From positions 1 through 63,859 of the forward strand of contig NZ_JAUCZC010000023.1 of NCBI RefSeq assembly GCF_030373265.1: a stretch of 63,859 nucleotides of DNA. The letters run 5' to 3'. The notes under the pieces were generated by a model. That model searched no databases. It saw only the letters and a program-made list of their open reading frames with translations, and had not been told where the DNA came from. Positions within the stretch are counted from its first letter, which is position 1; each line of letters starts with the position of its first letter. This DNA is from Blastomonas sp. (GTDB lineage Bacteria; Pseudomonadota; Alphaproteobacteria; Sphingomonadales; Sphingomonadaceae). This document shows, in pieces, positions 15,859-23,089 of the stretch. The position numbers and the translations under genes are program-made.

Positions 15859-16800
15859 TTATTCGGCCGGTTCGAGCTGTGCTGCGCGCTCCTTCTTCAC
15901 CGTGCGGCTCTGGCGGCCGTCGATGCCGACCGGGATGCTGCCGGCGATGGTCGCACGGCGCAGCGTGCGGCGTTGCAGGCCGAAATCGGCGATGGCGCGG
16001 TGCTGGGTGGCGCGGTTGTCCCAGATCGCCACATCGCCCGCACGCCAGCGCCAGCGCACAGTGTTTTCCGGTTTGGTGATGTGATCCTGGAGGATGTTGA
16101 ACAGCCGCTGCGAGTCCGCGCTGTTCAGCCCGACGAACTGCTTGACGAAATGGCCGAGCAGCAGGCTGCGCTCGCCGCTGACCGGGTGGACGCGCACCAC
16201 CGGATGCTCGGTCTCGTAAACGGTCGAGGCGAAGACCTTGCTGTATTCCTCGGATCGTTTGGCATCCTTGCTGCCCAGCACGGCGGCATAGTCGTACTTG
16301 TTCGAATGCACCGCCCACAGGCCATCGACCAGCGTCTTCAGCGCTTCGGGCAGCTCTTCATAGGCGGTGACGCCGTTGGCCCAGAGCGTGTCACCGCCCG
16401 CCTGCGGAATGGTGATGGCGCGCAGGATCGAGGCTTCGGGATAGGCATCGACGAACGTCACGTCGGTGTGCCAGCTGGAGGCTGCGTAACCCTCTTTCGT
16501 GTCGAGATCGAGCAGGTAGTGCGATCCTTCGGCGACAGGCACAGTGGGGTGTGCCACCGGATCGCCCAGGCGCGCGGCAAAAGCTTCGTGCCGGGCATTG
16601 TCGAGTCCGTCCTGATCGCGGAAGAACAGCACCTTGTGGCGGACCAAAGCGGTCTTGATCGCAGCGATGCTGTCCTCATCAAGCTCGCCCGAAAGCGCGA
16701 CGCCGCGCACCTCTGCACCGATGCGTCCGGCGACGGGGACGATGTCCAGCGGGCTTTGCGGGTCGGCGGCATTGATGAAGCTGTTGATGGGATTGGTCAT
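15859..16800 (-). CDS. TauD/TfdA-family 2-oxoglutarate dioxygenase (copy 1)
   Basis: This 313-aa enzyme of the TauD/TfdA family couples 2-oxoglutarate decarboxylation to hydroxylation next to a sulfonate or sulfate ester, releasing sulfite or sulfate. Visible features are IGAEVRGVALSGELDED, LFFRDQ, the iron motif SSWHTDVTF (His-x-Asp), GGDTLWANGVTAYEEL, the distal iron His in TQHRAIADF and the 2OG-binding RRATIAG arginine. The start MTNPIN at 16800 has AGGAG 8 nt upstream. It follows the second TauD-type gene by 43 nt. The two copies diverge enough to suggest different substrates, for example a sulfonate and an alkyl sulfate (AtsK-like). Which is which cannot be told from sequence. Confidence 0.93.
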   Translation of the reverse strand: MTNPINSFINAADPQSPLDIVPVAGRIGAEVRGVALSGELDEDSIAAIKTALVRHKVLFFRDQDGLDNARHEAFAARLGDPVAHPTVPVAEGSHYLLDLDTKEGYAASSWHTDVTFVDAYPEASILRAITIPQAGGDTLWANGVTAYEELPEALKTLVDGLWAVHSNKYDYAAVLGSKDAKRSEEYSKVFASTVYETEHPVVRVHPVSGERSLLLGHFVKQFVGLNSADSQRLFNILQDHITKPENTVRWRWRAGDVAIWDNRATQHRAIADFGLQRRTLRRATIAGSIPVGIDGRQSRTVKKERAAQLEPAE

Positions 16801-16843
16801 GGTTTTTCTCCTGGTTCGAATGAGGGGTCGGGGGGCCTGTCGG

Positions 16844-17722
16844 TCAGGTTGCTTGGGAGCCGGGACCGTAAGGACGGTCGCCAACGATCGTCACACGTTC
16901 CATGTGGCGCGGCTCATCATAGTCGGGGACGGCGTAGTGCTGGGTCGCCTGGTTGTCCCAGAAGGCGATCGACCCCGGCCTCCAGCTCCAGCGGACCTGG
17001 AATTCGGGACGTTTGATCTGGTCGAACAATCGTGAGAGCAGGGCCGTGCTGGCCTGCGGGCTCAGACCCACGATGTGCCGCGTGAACACCGAGTTGACAT
17101 AGAGCGCCTTCTCGCCGGTCTCCGGGTGAATGCGGACCACCGGATGTTCGACCGGAGGAAACTCGTTGCGCAGTGCCTCGCGCTTCTCCTCGCTGTCGAG
17201 GAACTTGAGGAAGATGCTGGGATCGTGCAGCGCGGTCAGGCCGTCGATCTGTTCGCGGATCGCCTCGGGCAACTGCGCATAGGCATCGACAGCGTTGGCG
17301 AACACCGTGTCTCCGCCCAGCGATGGCGATTCAATCGCGCGCAGCACCGCGCCTGCCGAAGGATTGGGGCGGAAGGTGGTGTCGGTGTGCCAGTTGCTGT
17401 CGGTCGTTCCCTTGTACCGCTCGCGCAACTGGTTCGACACCAGAGGCAGGATTTCAGGGAAGTCGGGGTGCGAGAAGACCGGGTGCACCTCAAGCGAACC
17501 GAAGTTCGCAGCAAAGGCGATATGCTGTTCAGGCGTCAGATGCTGGTCGCGGAAGAACAGCACCCGGTATCGGAGCAGCGCCGTTTTCAGCCCGATGCGA
17601 TAGGCTCCGGACAGCGGCTGCCGCAGGTCGATACCGGTCACCAGCGCACCGAGGCTGGGTTGCAGCGGTTCGAGGCTGACGGTGCCGGGTGATTTGCCAA
17701 AATCAAAGGACTGGTAGGTCAT
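16844..17722 (-). CDS. TauD/TfdA-family 2-oxoglutarate dioxygenase (copy 2)
   Basis: This 292-aa TauD/TfdA enzyme has LGALVTGIDLRQPL, LFFRDQHLTPEQ, SNWHTDTTF with the His-x-Asp iron ligands, and GGDTVFANAVDAY. It also has HIVGLSPQAS, the distal His in TQHYAVPDY and the Arg in MERVTIVGDRPYG. The length fits taurine dioxygenase (about 283 aa). The start ATG at 17722 is followed by a family-typical N-terminus. It lies between the GPH symporter (18 nt upstream) and TauD copy 1, so all three are probably co-transcribed. This supports cytoplasmic desulfonation of what the symporter brings in. Confidence 0.93.
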   Translation of the reverse strand: MTYQSFDFGKSPGTVSLEPLQPSLGALVTGIDLRQPLSGAYRIGLKTALLRYRVLFFRDQHLTPEQHIAFAANFGSLEVHPVFSHPDFPEILPLVSNQLRERYKGTTDSNWHTDTTFRPNPSAGAVLRAIESPSLGGDTVFANAVDAYAQLPEAIREQIDGLTALHDPSIFLKFLDSEEKREALRNEFPPVEHPVVRIHPETGEKALYVNSVFTRHIVGLSPQASTALLSRLFDQIKRPEFQVRWSWRPGSIAFWDNQATQHYAVPDYDEPRHMERVTIVGDRPYGPGSQAT

Positions 17723-17740
17723 GGGGGGCTCCTCTCTTCG

Positions 17741-19138
17741 TTATTCAGCGGGGACTAGTGCGGCTTCGCGCGCGTCGAGTTCGCGGCGGATTTCGGCATG
17801 GCGGCTCTCGTCGAGCGGGAAGCCTGCGATCAGCCAGGCGGACAGGGCGTGGGCGAGTGCCGGGCCGAGGGCAAAGACCAGCAGCAGGCCGGTCAGCGCT
17901 TCAGGCGTGTTGACCGCCTTGGGATCGAAACCGAGCCAGGCAACCAGCGGCAATGCGATGCCGATGGCGACCGCGGTGGCGGATTTGCCTGCCAGGCTGA
18001 ACACTGAGTAATAAAGCCCGGCGCGGTCGTTGCCGGTATCGAGGCGGTGCTTGTCGGCAACATCGGCGACGATGGCGCGCAGCATCAGATTGCCTGAGCC
18101 CTGTGCCAGACCCTGCGCCAACGTCAGGCCGAGCAGGAGAGCCATATTGTCGGGTGTCACCAGCAACAGGCCCAGGTTGATCACCACCTGCACCAGTTCG
18201 CCAGCCACTGCCGTGCGGTGCTTGCCAAGGCGGTAGCCGATCTTGAGCCAGATCGGCCCTGCCAGCACGCCGAACACGAACTGGAACAGGAAGAGTCCCG
18301 CCGCCCATTCGGGCCGACCCATATAGAAGGTGACGAAAAAGACGATCAGCGCGGAGCGGATATGCTGGCCCAGCGTGACGGCGAAATCCGACGCAAGCAC
18401 CCGGAGCAAAAGCCGGTCGCCGACAAGCGAGCGGAAGAGGCTTCCAAACGGCTGGCGCGGTGCGGCGACGACAGGTGGCGGGGTTTCGCGGAAAGACGTC
18501 AGCGTCAGAAACAGTGCAGGCAAGATCGTGACAGCAACCAGCCCGCCCATGAGCGCCAGTTTGAGCTTGCCGTCGCCGGGGCGGTACTGATCGGCAATTG
18601 TGGGCAGGATCAAGGTGATCAGAAGAGCAGCTGCGGTAACCACGGTCTGGAATGTCGCGACACGCGTGCGCTCATGATACCGGCCAGAAATTTCGCCCGA
18701 CCAGGCGAGGAACGGGATCTGTACCGCTGTCCAGCCCAGGTAAAAGAAGAACAGCACGATCGCGAGATATGCGGGCGTCACGGACAGAGGCGGGAAGAAC
18801 AGGAAGTAGGCCGACGAGGCAAACAACAGACCGCCCGCTGCAATCCACGGCTTGCGCCGTCCAAAGCGCGAGCGGGTGCGGTCGCTGAGCACCCCCATGA
18901 ACGGATCGAGGATCGCATCCCACAGCCGACCGACCAGAAAGATGAGGCCAATGGTGGTCAGCGGCAGACCGTGGTCCTGCGCATAGACCGGGGGCAGATA
19001 GACCCCGAGCGGGAGCCCGGCTGCTGCGACCGGCACCGCGATTGCGGAGAAGCGCGTCAGTCGCCAGCTGGACAGGCGTTGCTCGTCTTGCACCGGCTTT
19101 GACGCTGCAGCGTGCGGGAAGGGGAAGATCGTTGCCAT
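17741..19138 (-). CDS. GPH-family (MelB/YihO-like) cation symporter
   Basis: This 465-aa MFS-fold transporter of the glycoside-pentoside-hexuronide:cation symporter group has about twelve membrane segments. The diagnostic loop DAILDPFMGVLSDRTRSRFGRRKPW is at about residues 60-85. GPH members carry sugars; YihO, linked to sulfoquinovose import in E. coli, belongs here, so a sulfonated substrate is credible. Start MATIFPFP at 19138; the longer frame adds 25 unlike residues. It lies 10 nt after the TonB receptor stop and 18 nt before TauD copy 2. With no ABC transporter in the locus, it is the most likely inner-membrane step of the pathway. Confidence 0.85.
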   Translation of the reverse strand: MATIFPFPHAAASKPVQDEQRLSSWRLTRFSAIAVPVAAAGLPLGVYLPPVYAQDHGLPLTTIGLIFLVGRLWDAILDPFMGVLSDRTRSRFGRRKPWIAAGGLLFASSAYFLFFPPLSVTPAYLAIVLFFFYLGWTAVQIPFLAWSGEISGRYHERTRVATFQTVVTAAALLITLILPTIADQYRPGDGKLKLALMGGLVAVTILPALFLTLTSFRETPPPVVAAPRQPFGSLFRSLVGDRLLLRVLASDFAVTLGQHIRSALIVFFVTFYMGRPEWAAGLFLFQFVFGVLAGPIWLKIGYRLGKHRTAVAGELVQVVINLGLLLVTPDNMALLLGLTLAQGLAQGSGNLMLRAIVADVADKHRLDTGNDRAGLYYSVFSLAGKSATAVAIGIALPLVAWLGFDPKAVNTPEALTGLLLVFALGPALAHALSAWLIAGFPLDESRHAEIRRELDAREAALVPAE

Positions 19139-19148
19139 GGCGTTTCCC

Positions 19149-21563
19149 TCAGATCTTGGTGCGCAAGGTTGCGCCGATGGTTCTTGGTTCACCGATGATC
19201 GCCGTGATCGCACCGGTGTTGGCGGGGCTCAGCGTCTGGAAATATTCGGTGTCGGTGAGGTTGCGTGCCCAGATCGACAGGTCGATCGCGCCGTCATCCA
19301 GCCGCACGCCGATGCGCGCGTTCAGCACGCCATAGCCCTCGACCTCGCCATAGCGGGACAGGCTGACAGTGGTGTTGAACGAAGACCGGTGCGAGAAATC
19401 CGCGTGGCCATAGAGTTCAAGCGTGCGGCCATCGCGCTCGAGCAACGGCTGCGATGCATCGAGGCCCAAGGTGTAGGTGAACTTCGGCACGCCCGGAATC
19501 TGCTCGCCTGTGAGGTCCTGAATACCGCCGAGGTTGAGGTTTTCAGGCGCCTGCGGGGCGTTGCGGTAGTTGAGGAAGGTCGCATCGACATACGATCCCG
19601 AAGCGGTGAAGCTCAGCCACTCAGTGGGCGCTATGACCAGATCGGCCTCGACCCCGCGCGAGCGCACCTTGGGGATGTTGGCGATATACTGTCGGACGTT
19701 GACCGTACCTGGCGTGATCTCGGTGATCGCAGTCTGGTAATCGGTGGTCTCGGTCCAGAAGCCGGCGAGGTTGAAGGTGACGCGCCGGTCCCACAGCTGG
19801 CTCTTGAAGCCGAGTTCGAAGTTGTCGACCTTCTCTGGCCGAACGTCGGGGTCGATGCCGGCGGGCAGGTTGGTGAGGTTGAGACCGCCCGACTTGTTGC
19901 CGCGCGAGTAGGTGCCGTAGGCCAGCAATTCCGGCGTTGGCTTCCACGAGAGGCTGAGCAGGCCCGACAGGCTGTTGTCGGTAAAGCTTGTTTCGAAGCT
20001 GGTGACGGGGTTGAACTGGTTGCGGATCGCCAGTGCTGCAGCCGCCTGCCCCGCGGGAAGAGTGGCCAGGTTGACGCCCGCCACATGGAACTGGCTGAAC
20101 GCGCCCGATTTCTTCTCGTTGGTGAAACGCAGACCGCCGGTCAGTGCCAGCGTGTCGGTGATGTTCCAGTCGGCCTGGCCGAAAAAGGCGAGGCTCTTGG
20201 TCTCGGGCGTCGAGATCGAGTTGGCCTCGAACCCATTGAGCGCGGCGTTGCCGACGGCAGCGGGCACGGTTGGCAGGTTCCAGTTGGCGGCGTTGGCGCC
20301 ATAAGCCGTAGCCCCGAAGCCGCGCACGATCTGCCAGAAATAATAGGCACCGACGACGTAATCGATGGTCTGCTTTCCGGTCGAAGCGAGCCGCACCTCC
20401 TGACTGAACTGCCGCTGCCGGTTTGCCTGTTGCGCCTTGGTGACGATCGGCAGCGCGGTCGCGTCGCCATCATTGGCCGGGTTCCAGTCCCACCATCGAT
20501 AGGCGGTGATCGACGTCAGCGCGGCATTACCCAGGTCCCAGTCGATCTGGCCCGACGCGCCATAGCTGTCCATATTCGACTGGTACGGGGAGTTGGAATC
20601 GCCAATGCGTGCGAATGGATCGACCGGCAGCGGGGTGTATCCGGCGCGCGCGGCGCGCTGCAGGAAGTTGTTCGGGATGGCCGCGCCGTTGTCGTAGTTC
20701 GAGAAGATCCCCGCGAAGACGTTGAGCACGAAATCCTGTTTCTGGCGGGAGAAGTCACCAATCAGCTTGATGTCGAGATTGCTCGCCGGACGGATCAGCA
20801 ACTGGCCGCGCGCCGAAAAATTGTCGTAGTTCTGGGCGTCGGCGCGCTGGGTGACGTTGTAGAGAAAGCCGTCGCGGTGCGTGTCGGCCAGGGTCAGGCG
20901 GAAGGCGACGACATCACCGATCAGCGGGCCCGAAAGCGATCCGCGAACCTGGTGATAGCCAAAATCACCCAGCGTGGCCTCGCCCTGGAACTCGGGCTCG
21001 AACACCGGCGCGCGGGTAGTGATGTTGATCGCGCCTGCGGTCGTGTTCTTGCCGAACAGCGTACCCTGCGGGCCGCGAAGCACCTCGATCTGCTGGAGAT
21101 CGACCAGATCGAACTGCGACTGGCCGACGCGGCCATAATAGACGTTGTCGATGTACACCCCGACGCCGTTCTCCAGCCCGTCATTGGTCAGCGCGACATT
21201 GGAACCGAGCCCGCGGATGTTCACGTTGGTGTTGCGCGGGTTGAAGCTGAACACCTGAAGGCTGGGGACCAGCTGCTGGATCTGGCCGAGCGTGAAATTA
21301 CCGGTCGCCTCCAGCTGGGTGTTATCCACCACGCTGAGCGCAATCGGCACGTCCTGCGCACTTTCCTCGCGCCGCCGCGCCGTGACGACGATGGCAGCAG
21401 AAGCAGCCTCGGCCTCTTCGGCAACGGTCTCTCCGGTGACGGACTGGTCTTCGGCTGCGTGAGCGGGGTGAGCACTCAACAATGCGATTGCGGCCGACCC
21501 CAGCAGGGCAGCGAACCGTCGCTTGCGGACAAGCCGGGCTTTAAGTTCGGATGTATAGGTCAT
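19149..21563 (-). CDS. TonB-dependent outer-membrane receptor (organosulfur locus, copy 2)
   Basis: This 804-aa receptor has a long signal peptide (RRFAALLGSAAIALLSA, then HPAHA-A). Its plug contains IVVTARRREESAQDVPIALS, NPRNTNVNIRGLGSN and VLRGPQGTLFGKNTTAGAIN. The C-terminal barrel ends in ATLRTKI rather than an aromatic residue, which is slightly unusual. The plug is strikingly like that of the receptor at 8921-11407, including the asparagine-rich NPRN-NIRGLG stretch, so the two are paralogues. The start overlaps the stop of a 72-aa ORF (ATGA). The permease and dioxygenase genes follow closely, which points to a sulfonate or sulfate-ester substrate. Confidence 0.93.
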   Translation of the reverse strand: MTYTSELKARLVRKRRFAALLGSAAIALLSAHPAHAAEDQSVTGETVAEEAEAASAAIVVTARRREESAQDVPIALSVVDNTQLEATGNFTLGQIQQLVPSLQVFSFNPRNTNVNIRGLGSNVALTNDGLENGVGVYIDNVYYGRVGQSQFDLVDLQQIEVLRGPQGTLFGKNTTAGAINITTRAPVFEPEFQGEATLGDFGYHQVRGSLSGPLIGDVVAFRLTLADTHRDGFLYNVTQRADAQNYDNFSARGQLLIRPASNLDIKLIGDFSRQKQDFVLNVFAGIFSNYDNGAAIPNNFLQRAARAGYTPLPVDPFARIGDSNSPYQSNMDSYGASGQIDWDLGNAALTSITAYRWWDWNPANDGDATALPIVTKAQQANRQRQFSQEVRLASTGKQTIDYVVGAYYFWQIVRGFGATAYGANAANWNLPTVPAAVGNAALNGFEANSISTPETKSLAFFGQADWNITDTLALTGGLRFTNEKKSGAFSQFHVAGVNLATLPAGQAAAALAIRNQFNPVTSFETSFTDNSLSGLLSLSWKPTPELLAYGTYSRGNKSGGLNLTNLPAGIDPDVRPEKVDNFELGFKSQLWDRRVTFNLAGFWTETTDYQTAITEITPGTVNVRQYIANIPKVRSRGVEADLVIAPTEWLSFTASGSYVDATFLNYRNAPQAPENLNLGGIQDLTGEQIPGVPKFTYTLGLDASQPLLERDGRTLELYGHADFSHRSSFNTTVSLSRYGEVEGYGVLNARIGVRLDDGAIDLSIWARNLTDTEYFQTLSPANTGAITAIIGEPRTIGATLRTKI

Positions 21564-21778
21564 GCCGCGCGTCTCCGGCTCGCGGAGACAGAGGGGGCCG
21601 AAACCCCGCCATCATAGGCATCATCGGCGCACGGGTCTGGGAACTTGAGGATCACCGGAGCGCGTGGAGCGGTTGCAACCGGGTCCGGGAAAGGACCGTA
21701 AAGGGCAGCGAGGCTCTGCTGGATCGAAACGGGATATTGCGCCAGGTCGGCGGTCGTGAAGGCTGATTGTACAGGCAT
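21560..21778 (-). CDS. 72-aa hypothetical protein coupled to the TonB receptor
   Basis: A 72-codon frame begins MPVQSAFTTADLAQYPVSIQ and continues with proline-rich segments (GPFPDPVATAPRAPVILKFP). It has no signal peptide, membrane segment or recognised domain. Its TGA overlaps the receptor ATG as ATGA, and this is the main evidence that it is translated. The ribosome binding site is weak (GGGGAAG about 14 nt upstream). It may be a leader or coupling ORF rather than a functional protein. I do not recognise any homologue. Confidence 0.5.
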   Translation of the reverse strand: MPVQSAFTTADLAQYPVSIQQSLAALYGPFPDPVATAPRAPVILKFPDPCADDAYDGGVSAPSVSASRRRAA

Positions 21779-21977
21779 GAGGCACCGTTCGCTTCCCCGA
21801 CGCCAGACGGGGAAACGCCATCAAATAGGTTCTGAATGTGGGCGCGCCGGGCTTCAGACAGACGTGAAGGGACAGACCGCGCCATCGGGTTGCCGAAGGC
21901 CGGGGTTGCTGTGCCGGTGTCGTGATGTCTTGTGGCTGCGGCATGCGCATGGACGCGCTGAAAAGCGGTTCAGGGTG

Positions 21978-22004
21978 TCAGGTCTTACACATGATCGTTC
22001 GCAT
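21978..22004 (-). CDS. putative eight-residue leader peptide ORF with a Cys codon
   Basis: An ATG at 22004 preceded by GGGGAG (6-nt spacing) opens the frame MRTIMCKT and stops. It lies within a roughly 400-nt untranslated leader upstream of the 72-aa ORF and TonB receptor. The GGGG of its ribosome binding site can pair with CCCC 10 nt away. The short Cys-containing frame, good ribosome binding site and location suggest a regulatory leader peptide. Chance cannot be excluded for so short a frame. Confidence 0.4.
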   Translation of the reverse strand: MRTIMCKT

Positions 22005-22140
22005 CGTTTTCTCCCCAAAGAGACGTGGGGGGAACACGGTGCCTGGCGCTGTCGCCTTCAGCATCGCGCGCTTTAGCCTTTGGTAACGCGGAGCAAGCTG
22101 CTTCCCATTCAAATGCCGCGGGCCTCATTTGGGCCTTAGT

Positions 22141-22167
22141 GCGGATGGGGGCAGAACCCCGATCCGC
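22141..22167 (-). promoter_or_regulatory. GC-rich hairpin in the long leader of the TonB/GPH/TauD operon
   Basis: GCGGATGGGG pairs with CCCCGATCCGC around the loop GCAGAA, forming a 10-bp stem with one bulge. It lies just downstream of the probable promoter on the minus strand, so it would sit at the 5' end of the transcript. It could stabilise RNA, attenuate transcription or bind a regulator. No T tract follows, so it is not a standard terminator. Confidence 0.45.
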
Positions 22168-22176
22168 AGTTACCTA

Positions 22177-22203
22177 ACTATATCAGTTGAGAATGGCAGT
22201 CAA
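22177..22203 (-). promoter_or_regulatory. probable promoter with shared 11-bp element, sulfur operon 2
   Basis: Minus-strand reading gives TTGACT (22203-22198) and TATAGT (22182-22177) with a 15-nt spacer. The spacer contains the complement of TCAGTTGAGAA, the same 11-mer found before the desaturase/SsuD operon at 6367-6377. AACT and AGTT around it form a partial dyad (AACTATATCAGTT). An operator placed in the spacer would suit a repressor. Between 21779 and 22284 I see no other gene. Confidence 0.5.
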
Positions 22204-22284
22204 CCCCATCGATAGGCTTGGCTACTCAAAAAAATCTGTCACTCCCTGATAGCTCGGCTTTGCTCGGTCTTTGCTGACCAGCGT

Positions 22285-23034
22285 TCAACCGGCGATCATC
22301 TTAGCGCCCGCCGCGAGCAGCAGCAGCGCCAGCACGCCCCGCATCCATAGATCCGGTAACAGGCGACTGCCGACAAACGCACCGATCACGCCGCCTGCCG
22401 CGACTGCGACAATCCAGTACGACATAGCGGGAGGAACCTGGCTCCAGGTCGCATAGCTGCCAAGCAATGCTGCACCCGAGTTCATCAGATTATAGACTGC
22501 GGTGGTGGCCGCCATCTGCCGGACTGTGCCCCAGCGCATGGCGAGGATCACGGGCGCAAGAAATACGCCGCCGCCTGTCCCGGTGGTGCCCGACACAAAG
22601 CCGATAACTGCGCCGGTGGCGAGTGCTGGCCAGAAAGGCGCTTTGATGGCGTCGGTATCCTGAGGCAGTTTGCGCTGGACGGCGCTGCGCACCATCAAGC
22701 CTGCGGCAACGATCAGCAGACCACCCACCAGCGGCAGATAAACATCGCCGGGCAGCTGCGTTGCGCCGCCGATCAGCGAAAACGGAATGCCCAGGACGGC
22801 AAACGGATAGATGTCGCGCCAGGAAAGCCGACCCACCCGCCAGAATTGATATGTGCCGATTCCCGCAACCAGCAGGTTGAGCATCAGCGCGGCACTCTTC
22901 ATCGCGATCGGGTCTATTCCCGCCAGCCCGAACACCGCGATGTAGCCTGTCGCCCCGGCCTGACCGACCGAGGCATAGATCAACGCAACCACGAACAAAC
23001 CAACCGTGACCCAGATGTTCTTCAGCGATTCCAT
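22285..23034 (-). CDS. TauE/SafE-family permease, second copy
   Basis: This 249-aa polytopic membrane protein has IYASVGQAGATGYIAVFGLAG near the start and GFVSGTTGTGGGVFLAPVIL near residue 150, the two half-repeats of TauE/SafE permeases. It shows little similarity to the copy at 11435-12205 beyond the fold. AAAGGGA before the ATG at 23034 supports the start; 28 in-frame upstream residues are discarded. It lies 55 nt after the chrA stop, in the same direction. Export of sulfite or another oxyanion is likely, and import is possible. Confidence 0.85.
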   Translation of the reverse strand: MESLKNIWVTVGLFVVALIYASVGQAGATGYIAVFGLAGIDPIAMKSAALMLNLLVAGIGTYQFWRVGRLSWRDIYPFAVLGIPFSLIGGATQLPGDVYLPLVGGLLIVAAGLMVRSAVQRKLPQDTDAIKAPFWPALATGAVIGFVSGTTGTGGGVFLAPVILAMRWGTVRQMAATTAVYNLMNSGAALLGSYATWSQVPPAMSYWIVAVAAGGVIGAFVGSRLLPDLWMRGVLALLLLAAGAKMIAG

Positions 23035-23089
23035 TCGTGTCCCTTTATAGCCCGCCGCACGGCATGGCTTATGCCCACCCTGTGTGGTG

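Noticed and set aside
15770-16318. Long N-terminal extension of the sulfatase frame
   Set aside because: It covers the TauD-type gene and a terminator. The signal peptide begins at 15769.
19137-21617. 826-codon open frame antisense to the second TonB receptor
   Set aside because: Same reasoning: no domain, no ribosome binding site, and strong family evidence on the other strand.
21621-21950. Alternative frames (109 and 77 codons) overlapping the 72-aa ORF region
   Set aside because: Neither is coupled to the receptor or preceded by a good ribosome binding site. The 72-aa frame has the ATGA overlap.
23045-23065. Six-codon frame with one Cys codon (MPCGGL) just before the second TauE/SafE gene
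   Set aside because: Too short, with no ribosome binding site. A single Cys codon in six is weak; it may be chance despite resembling the other leaders.
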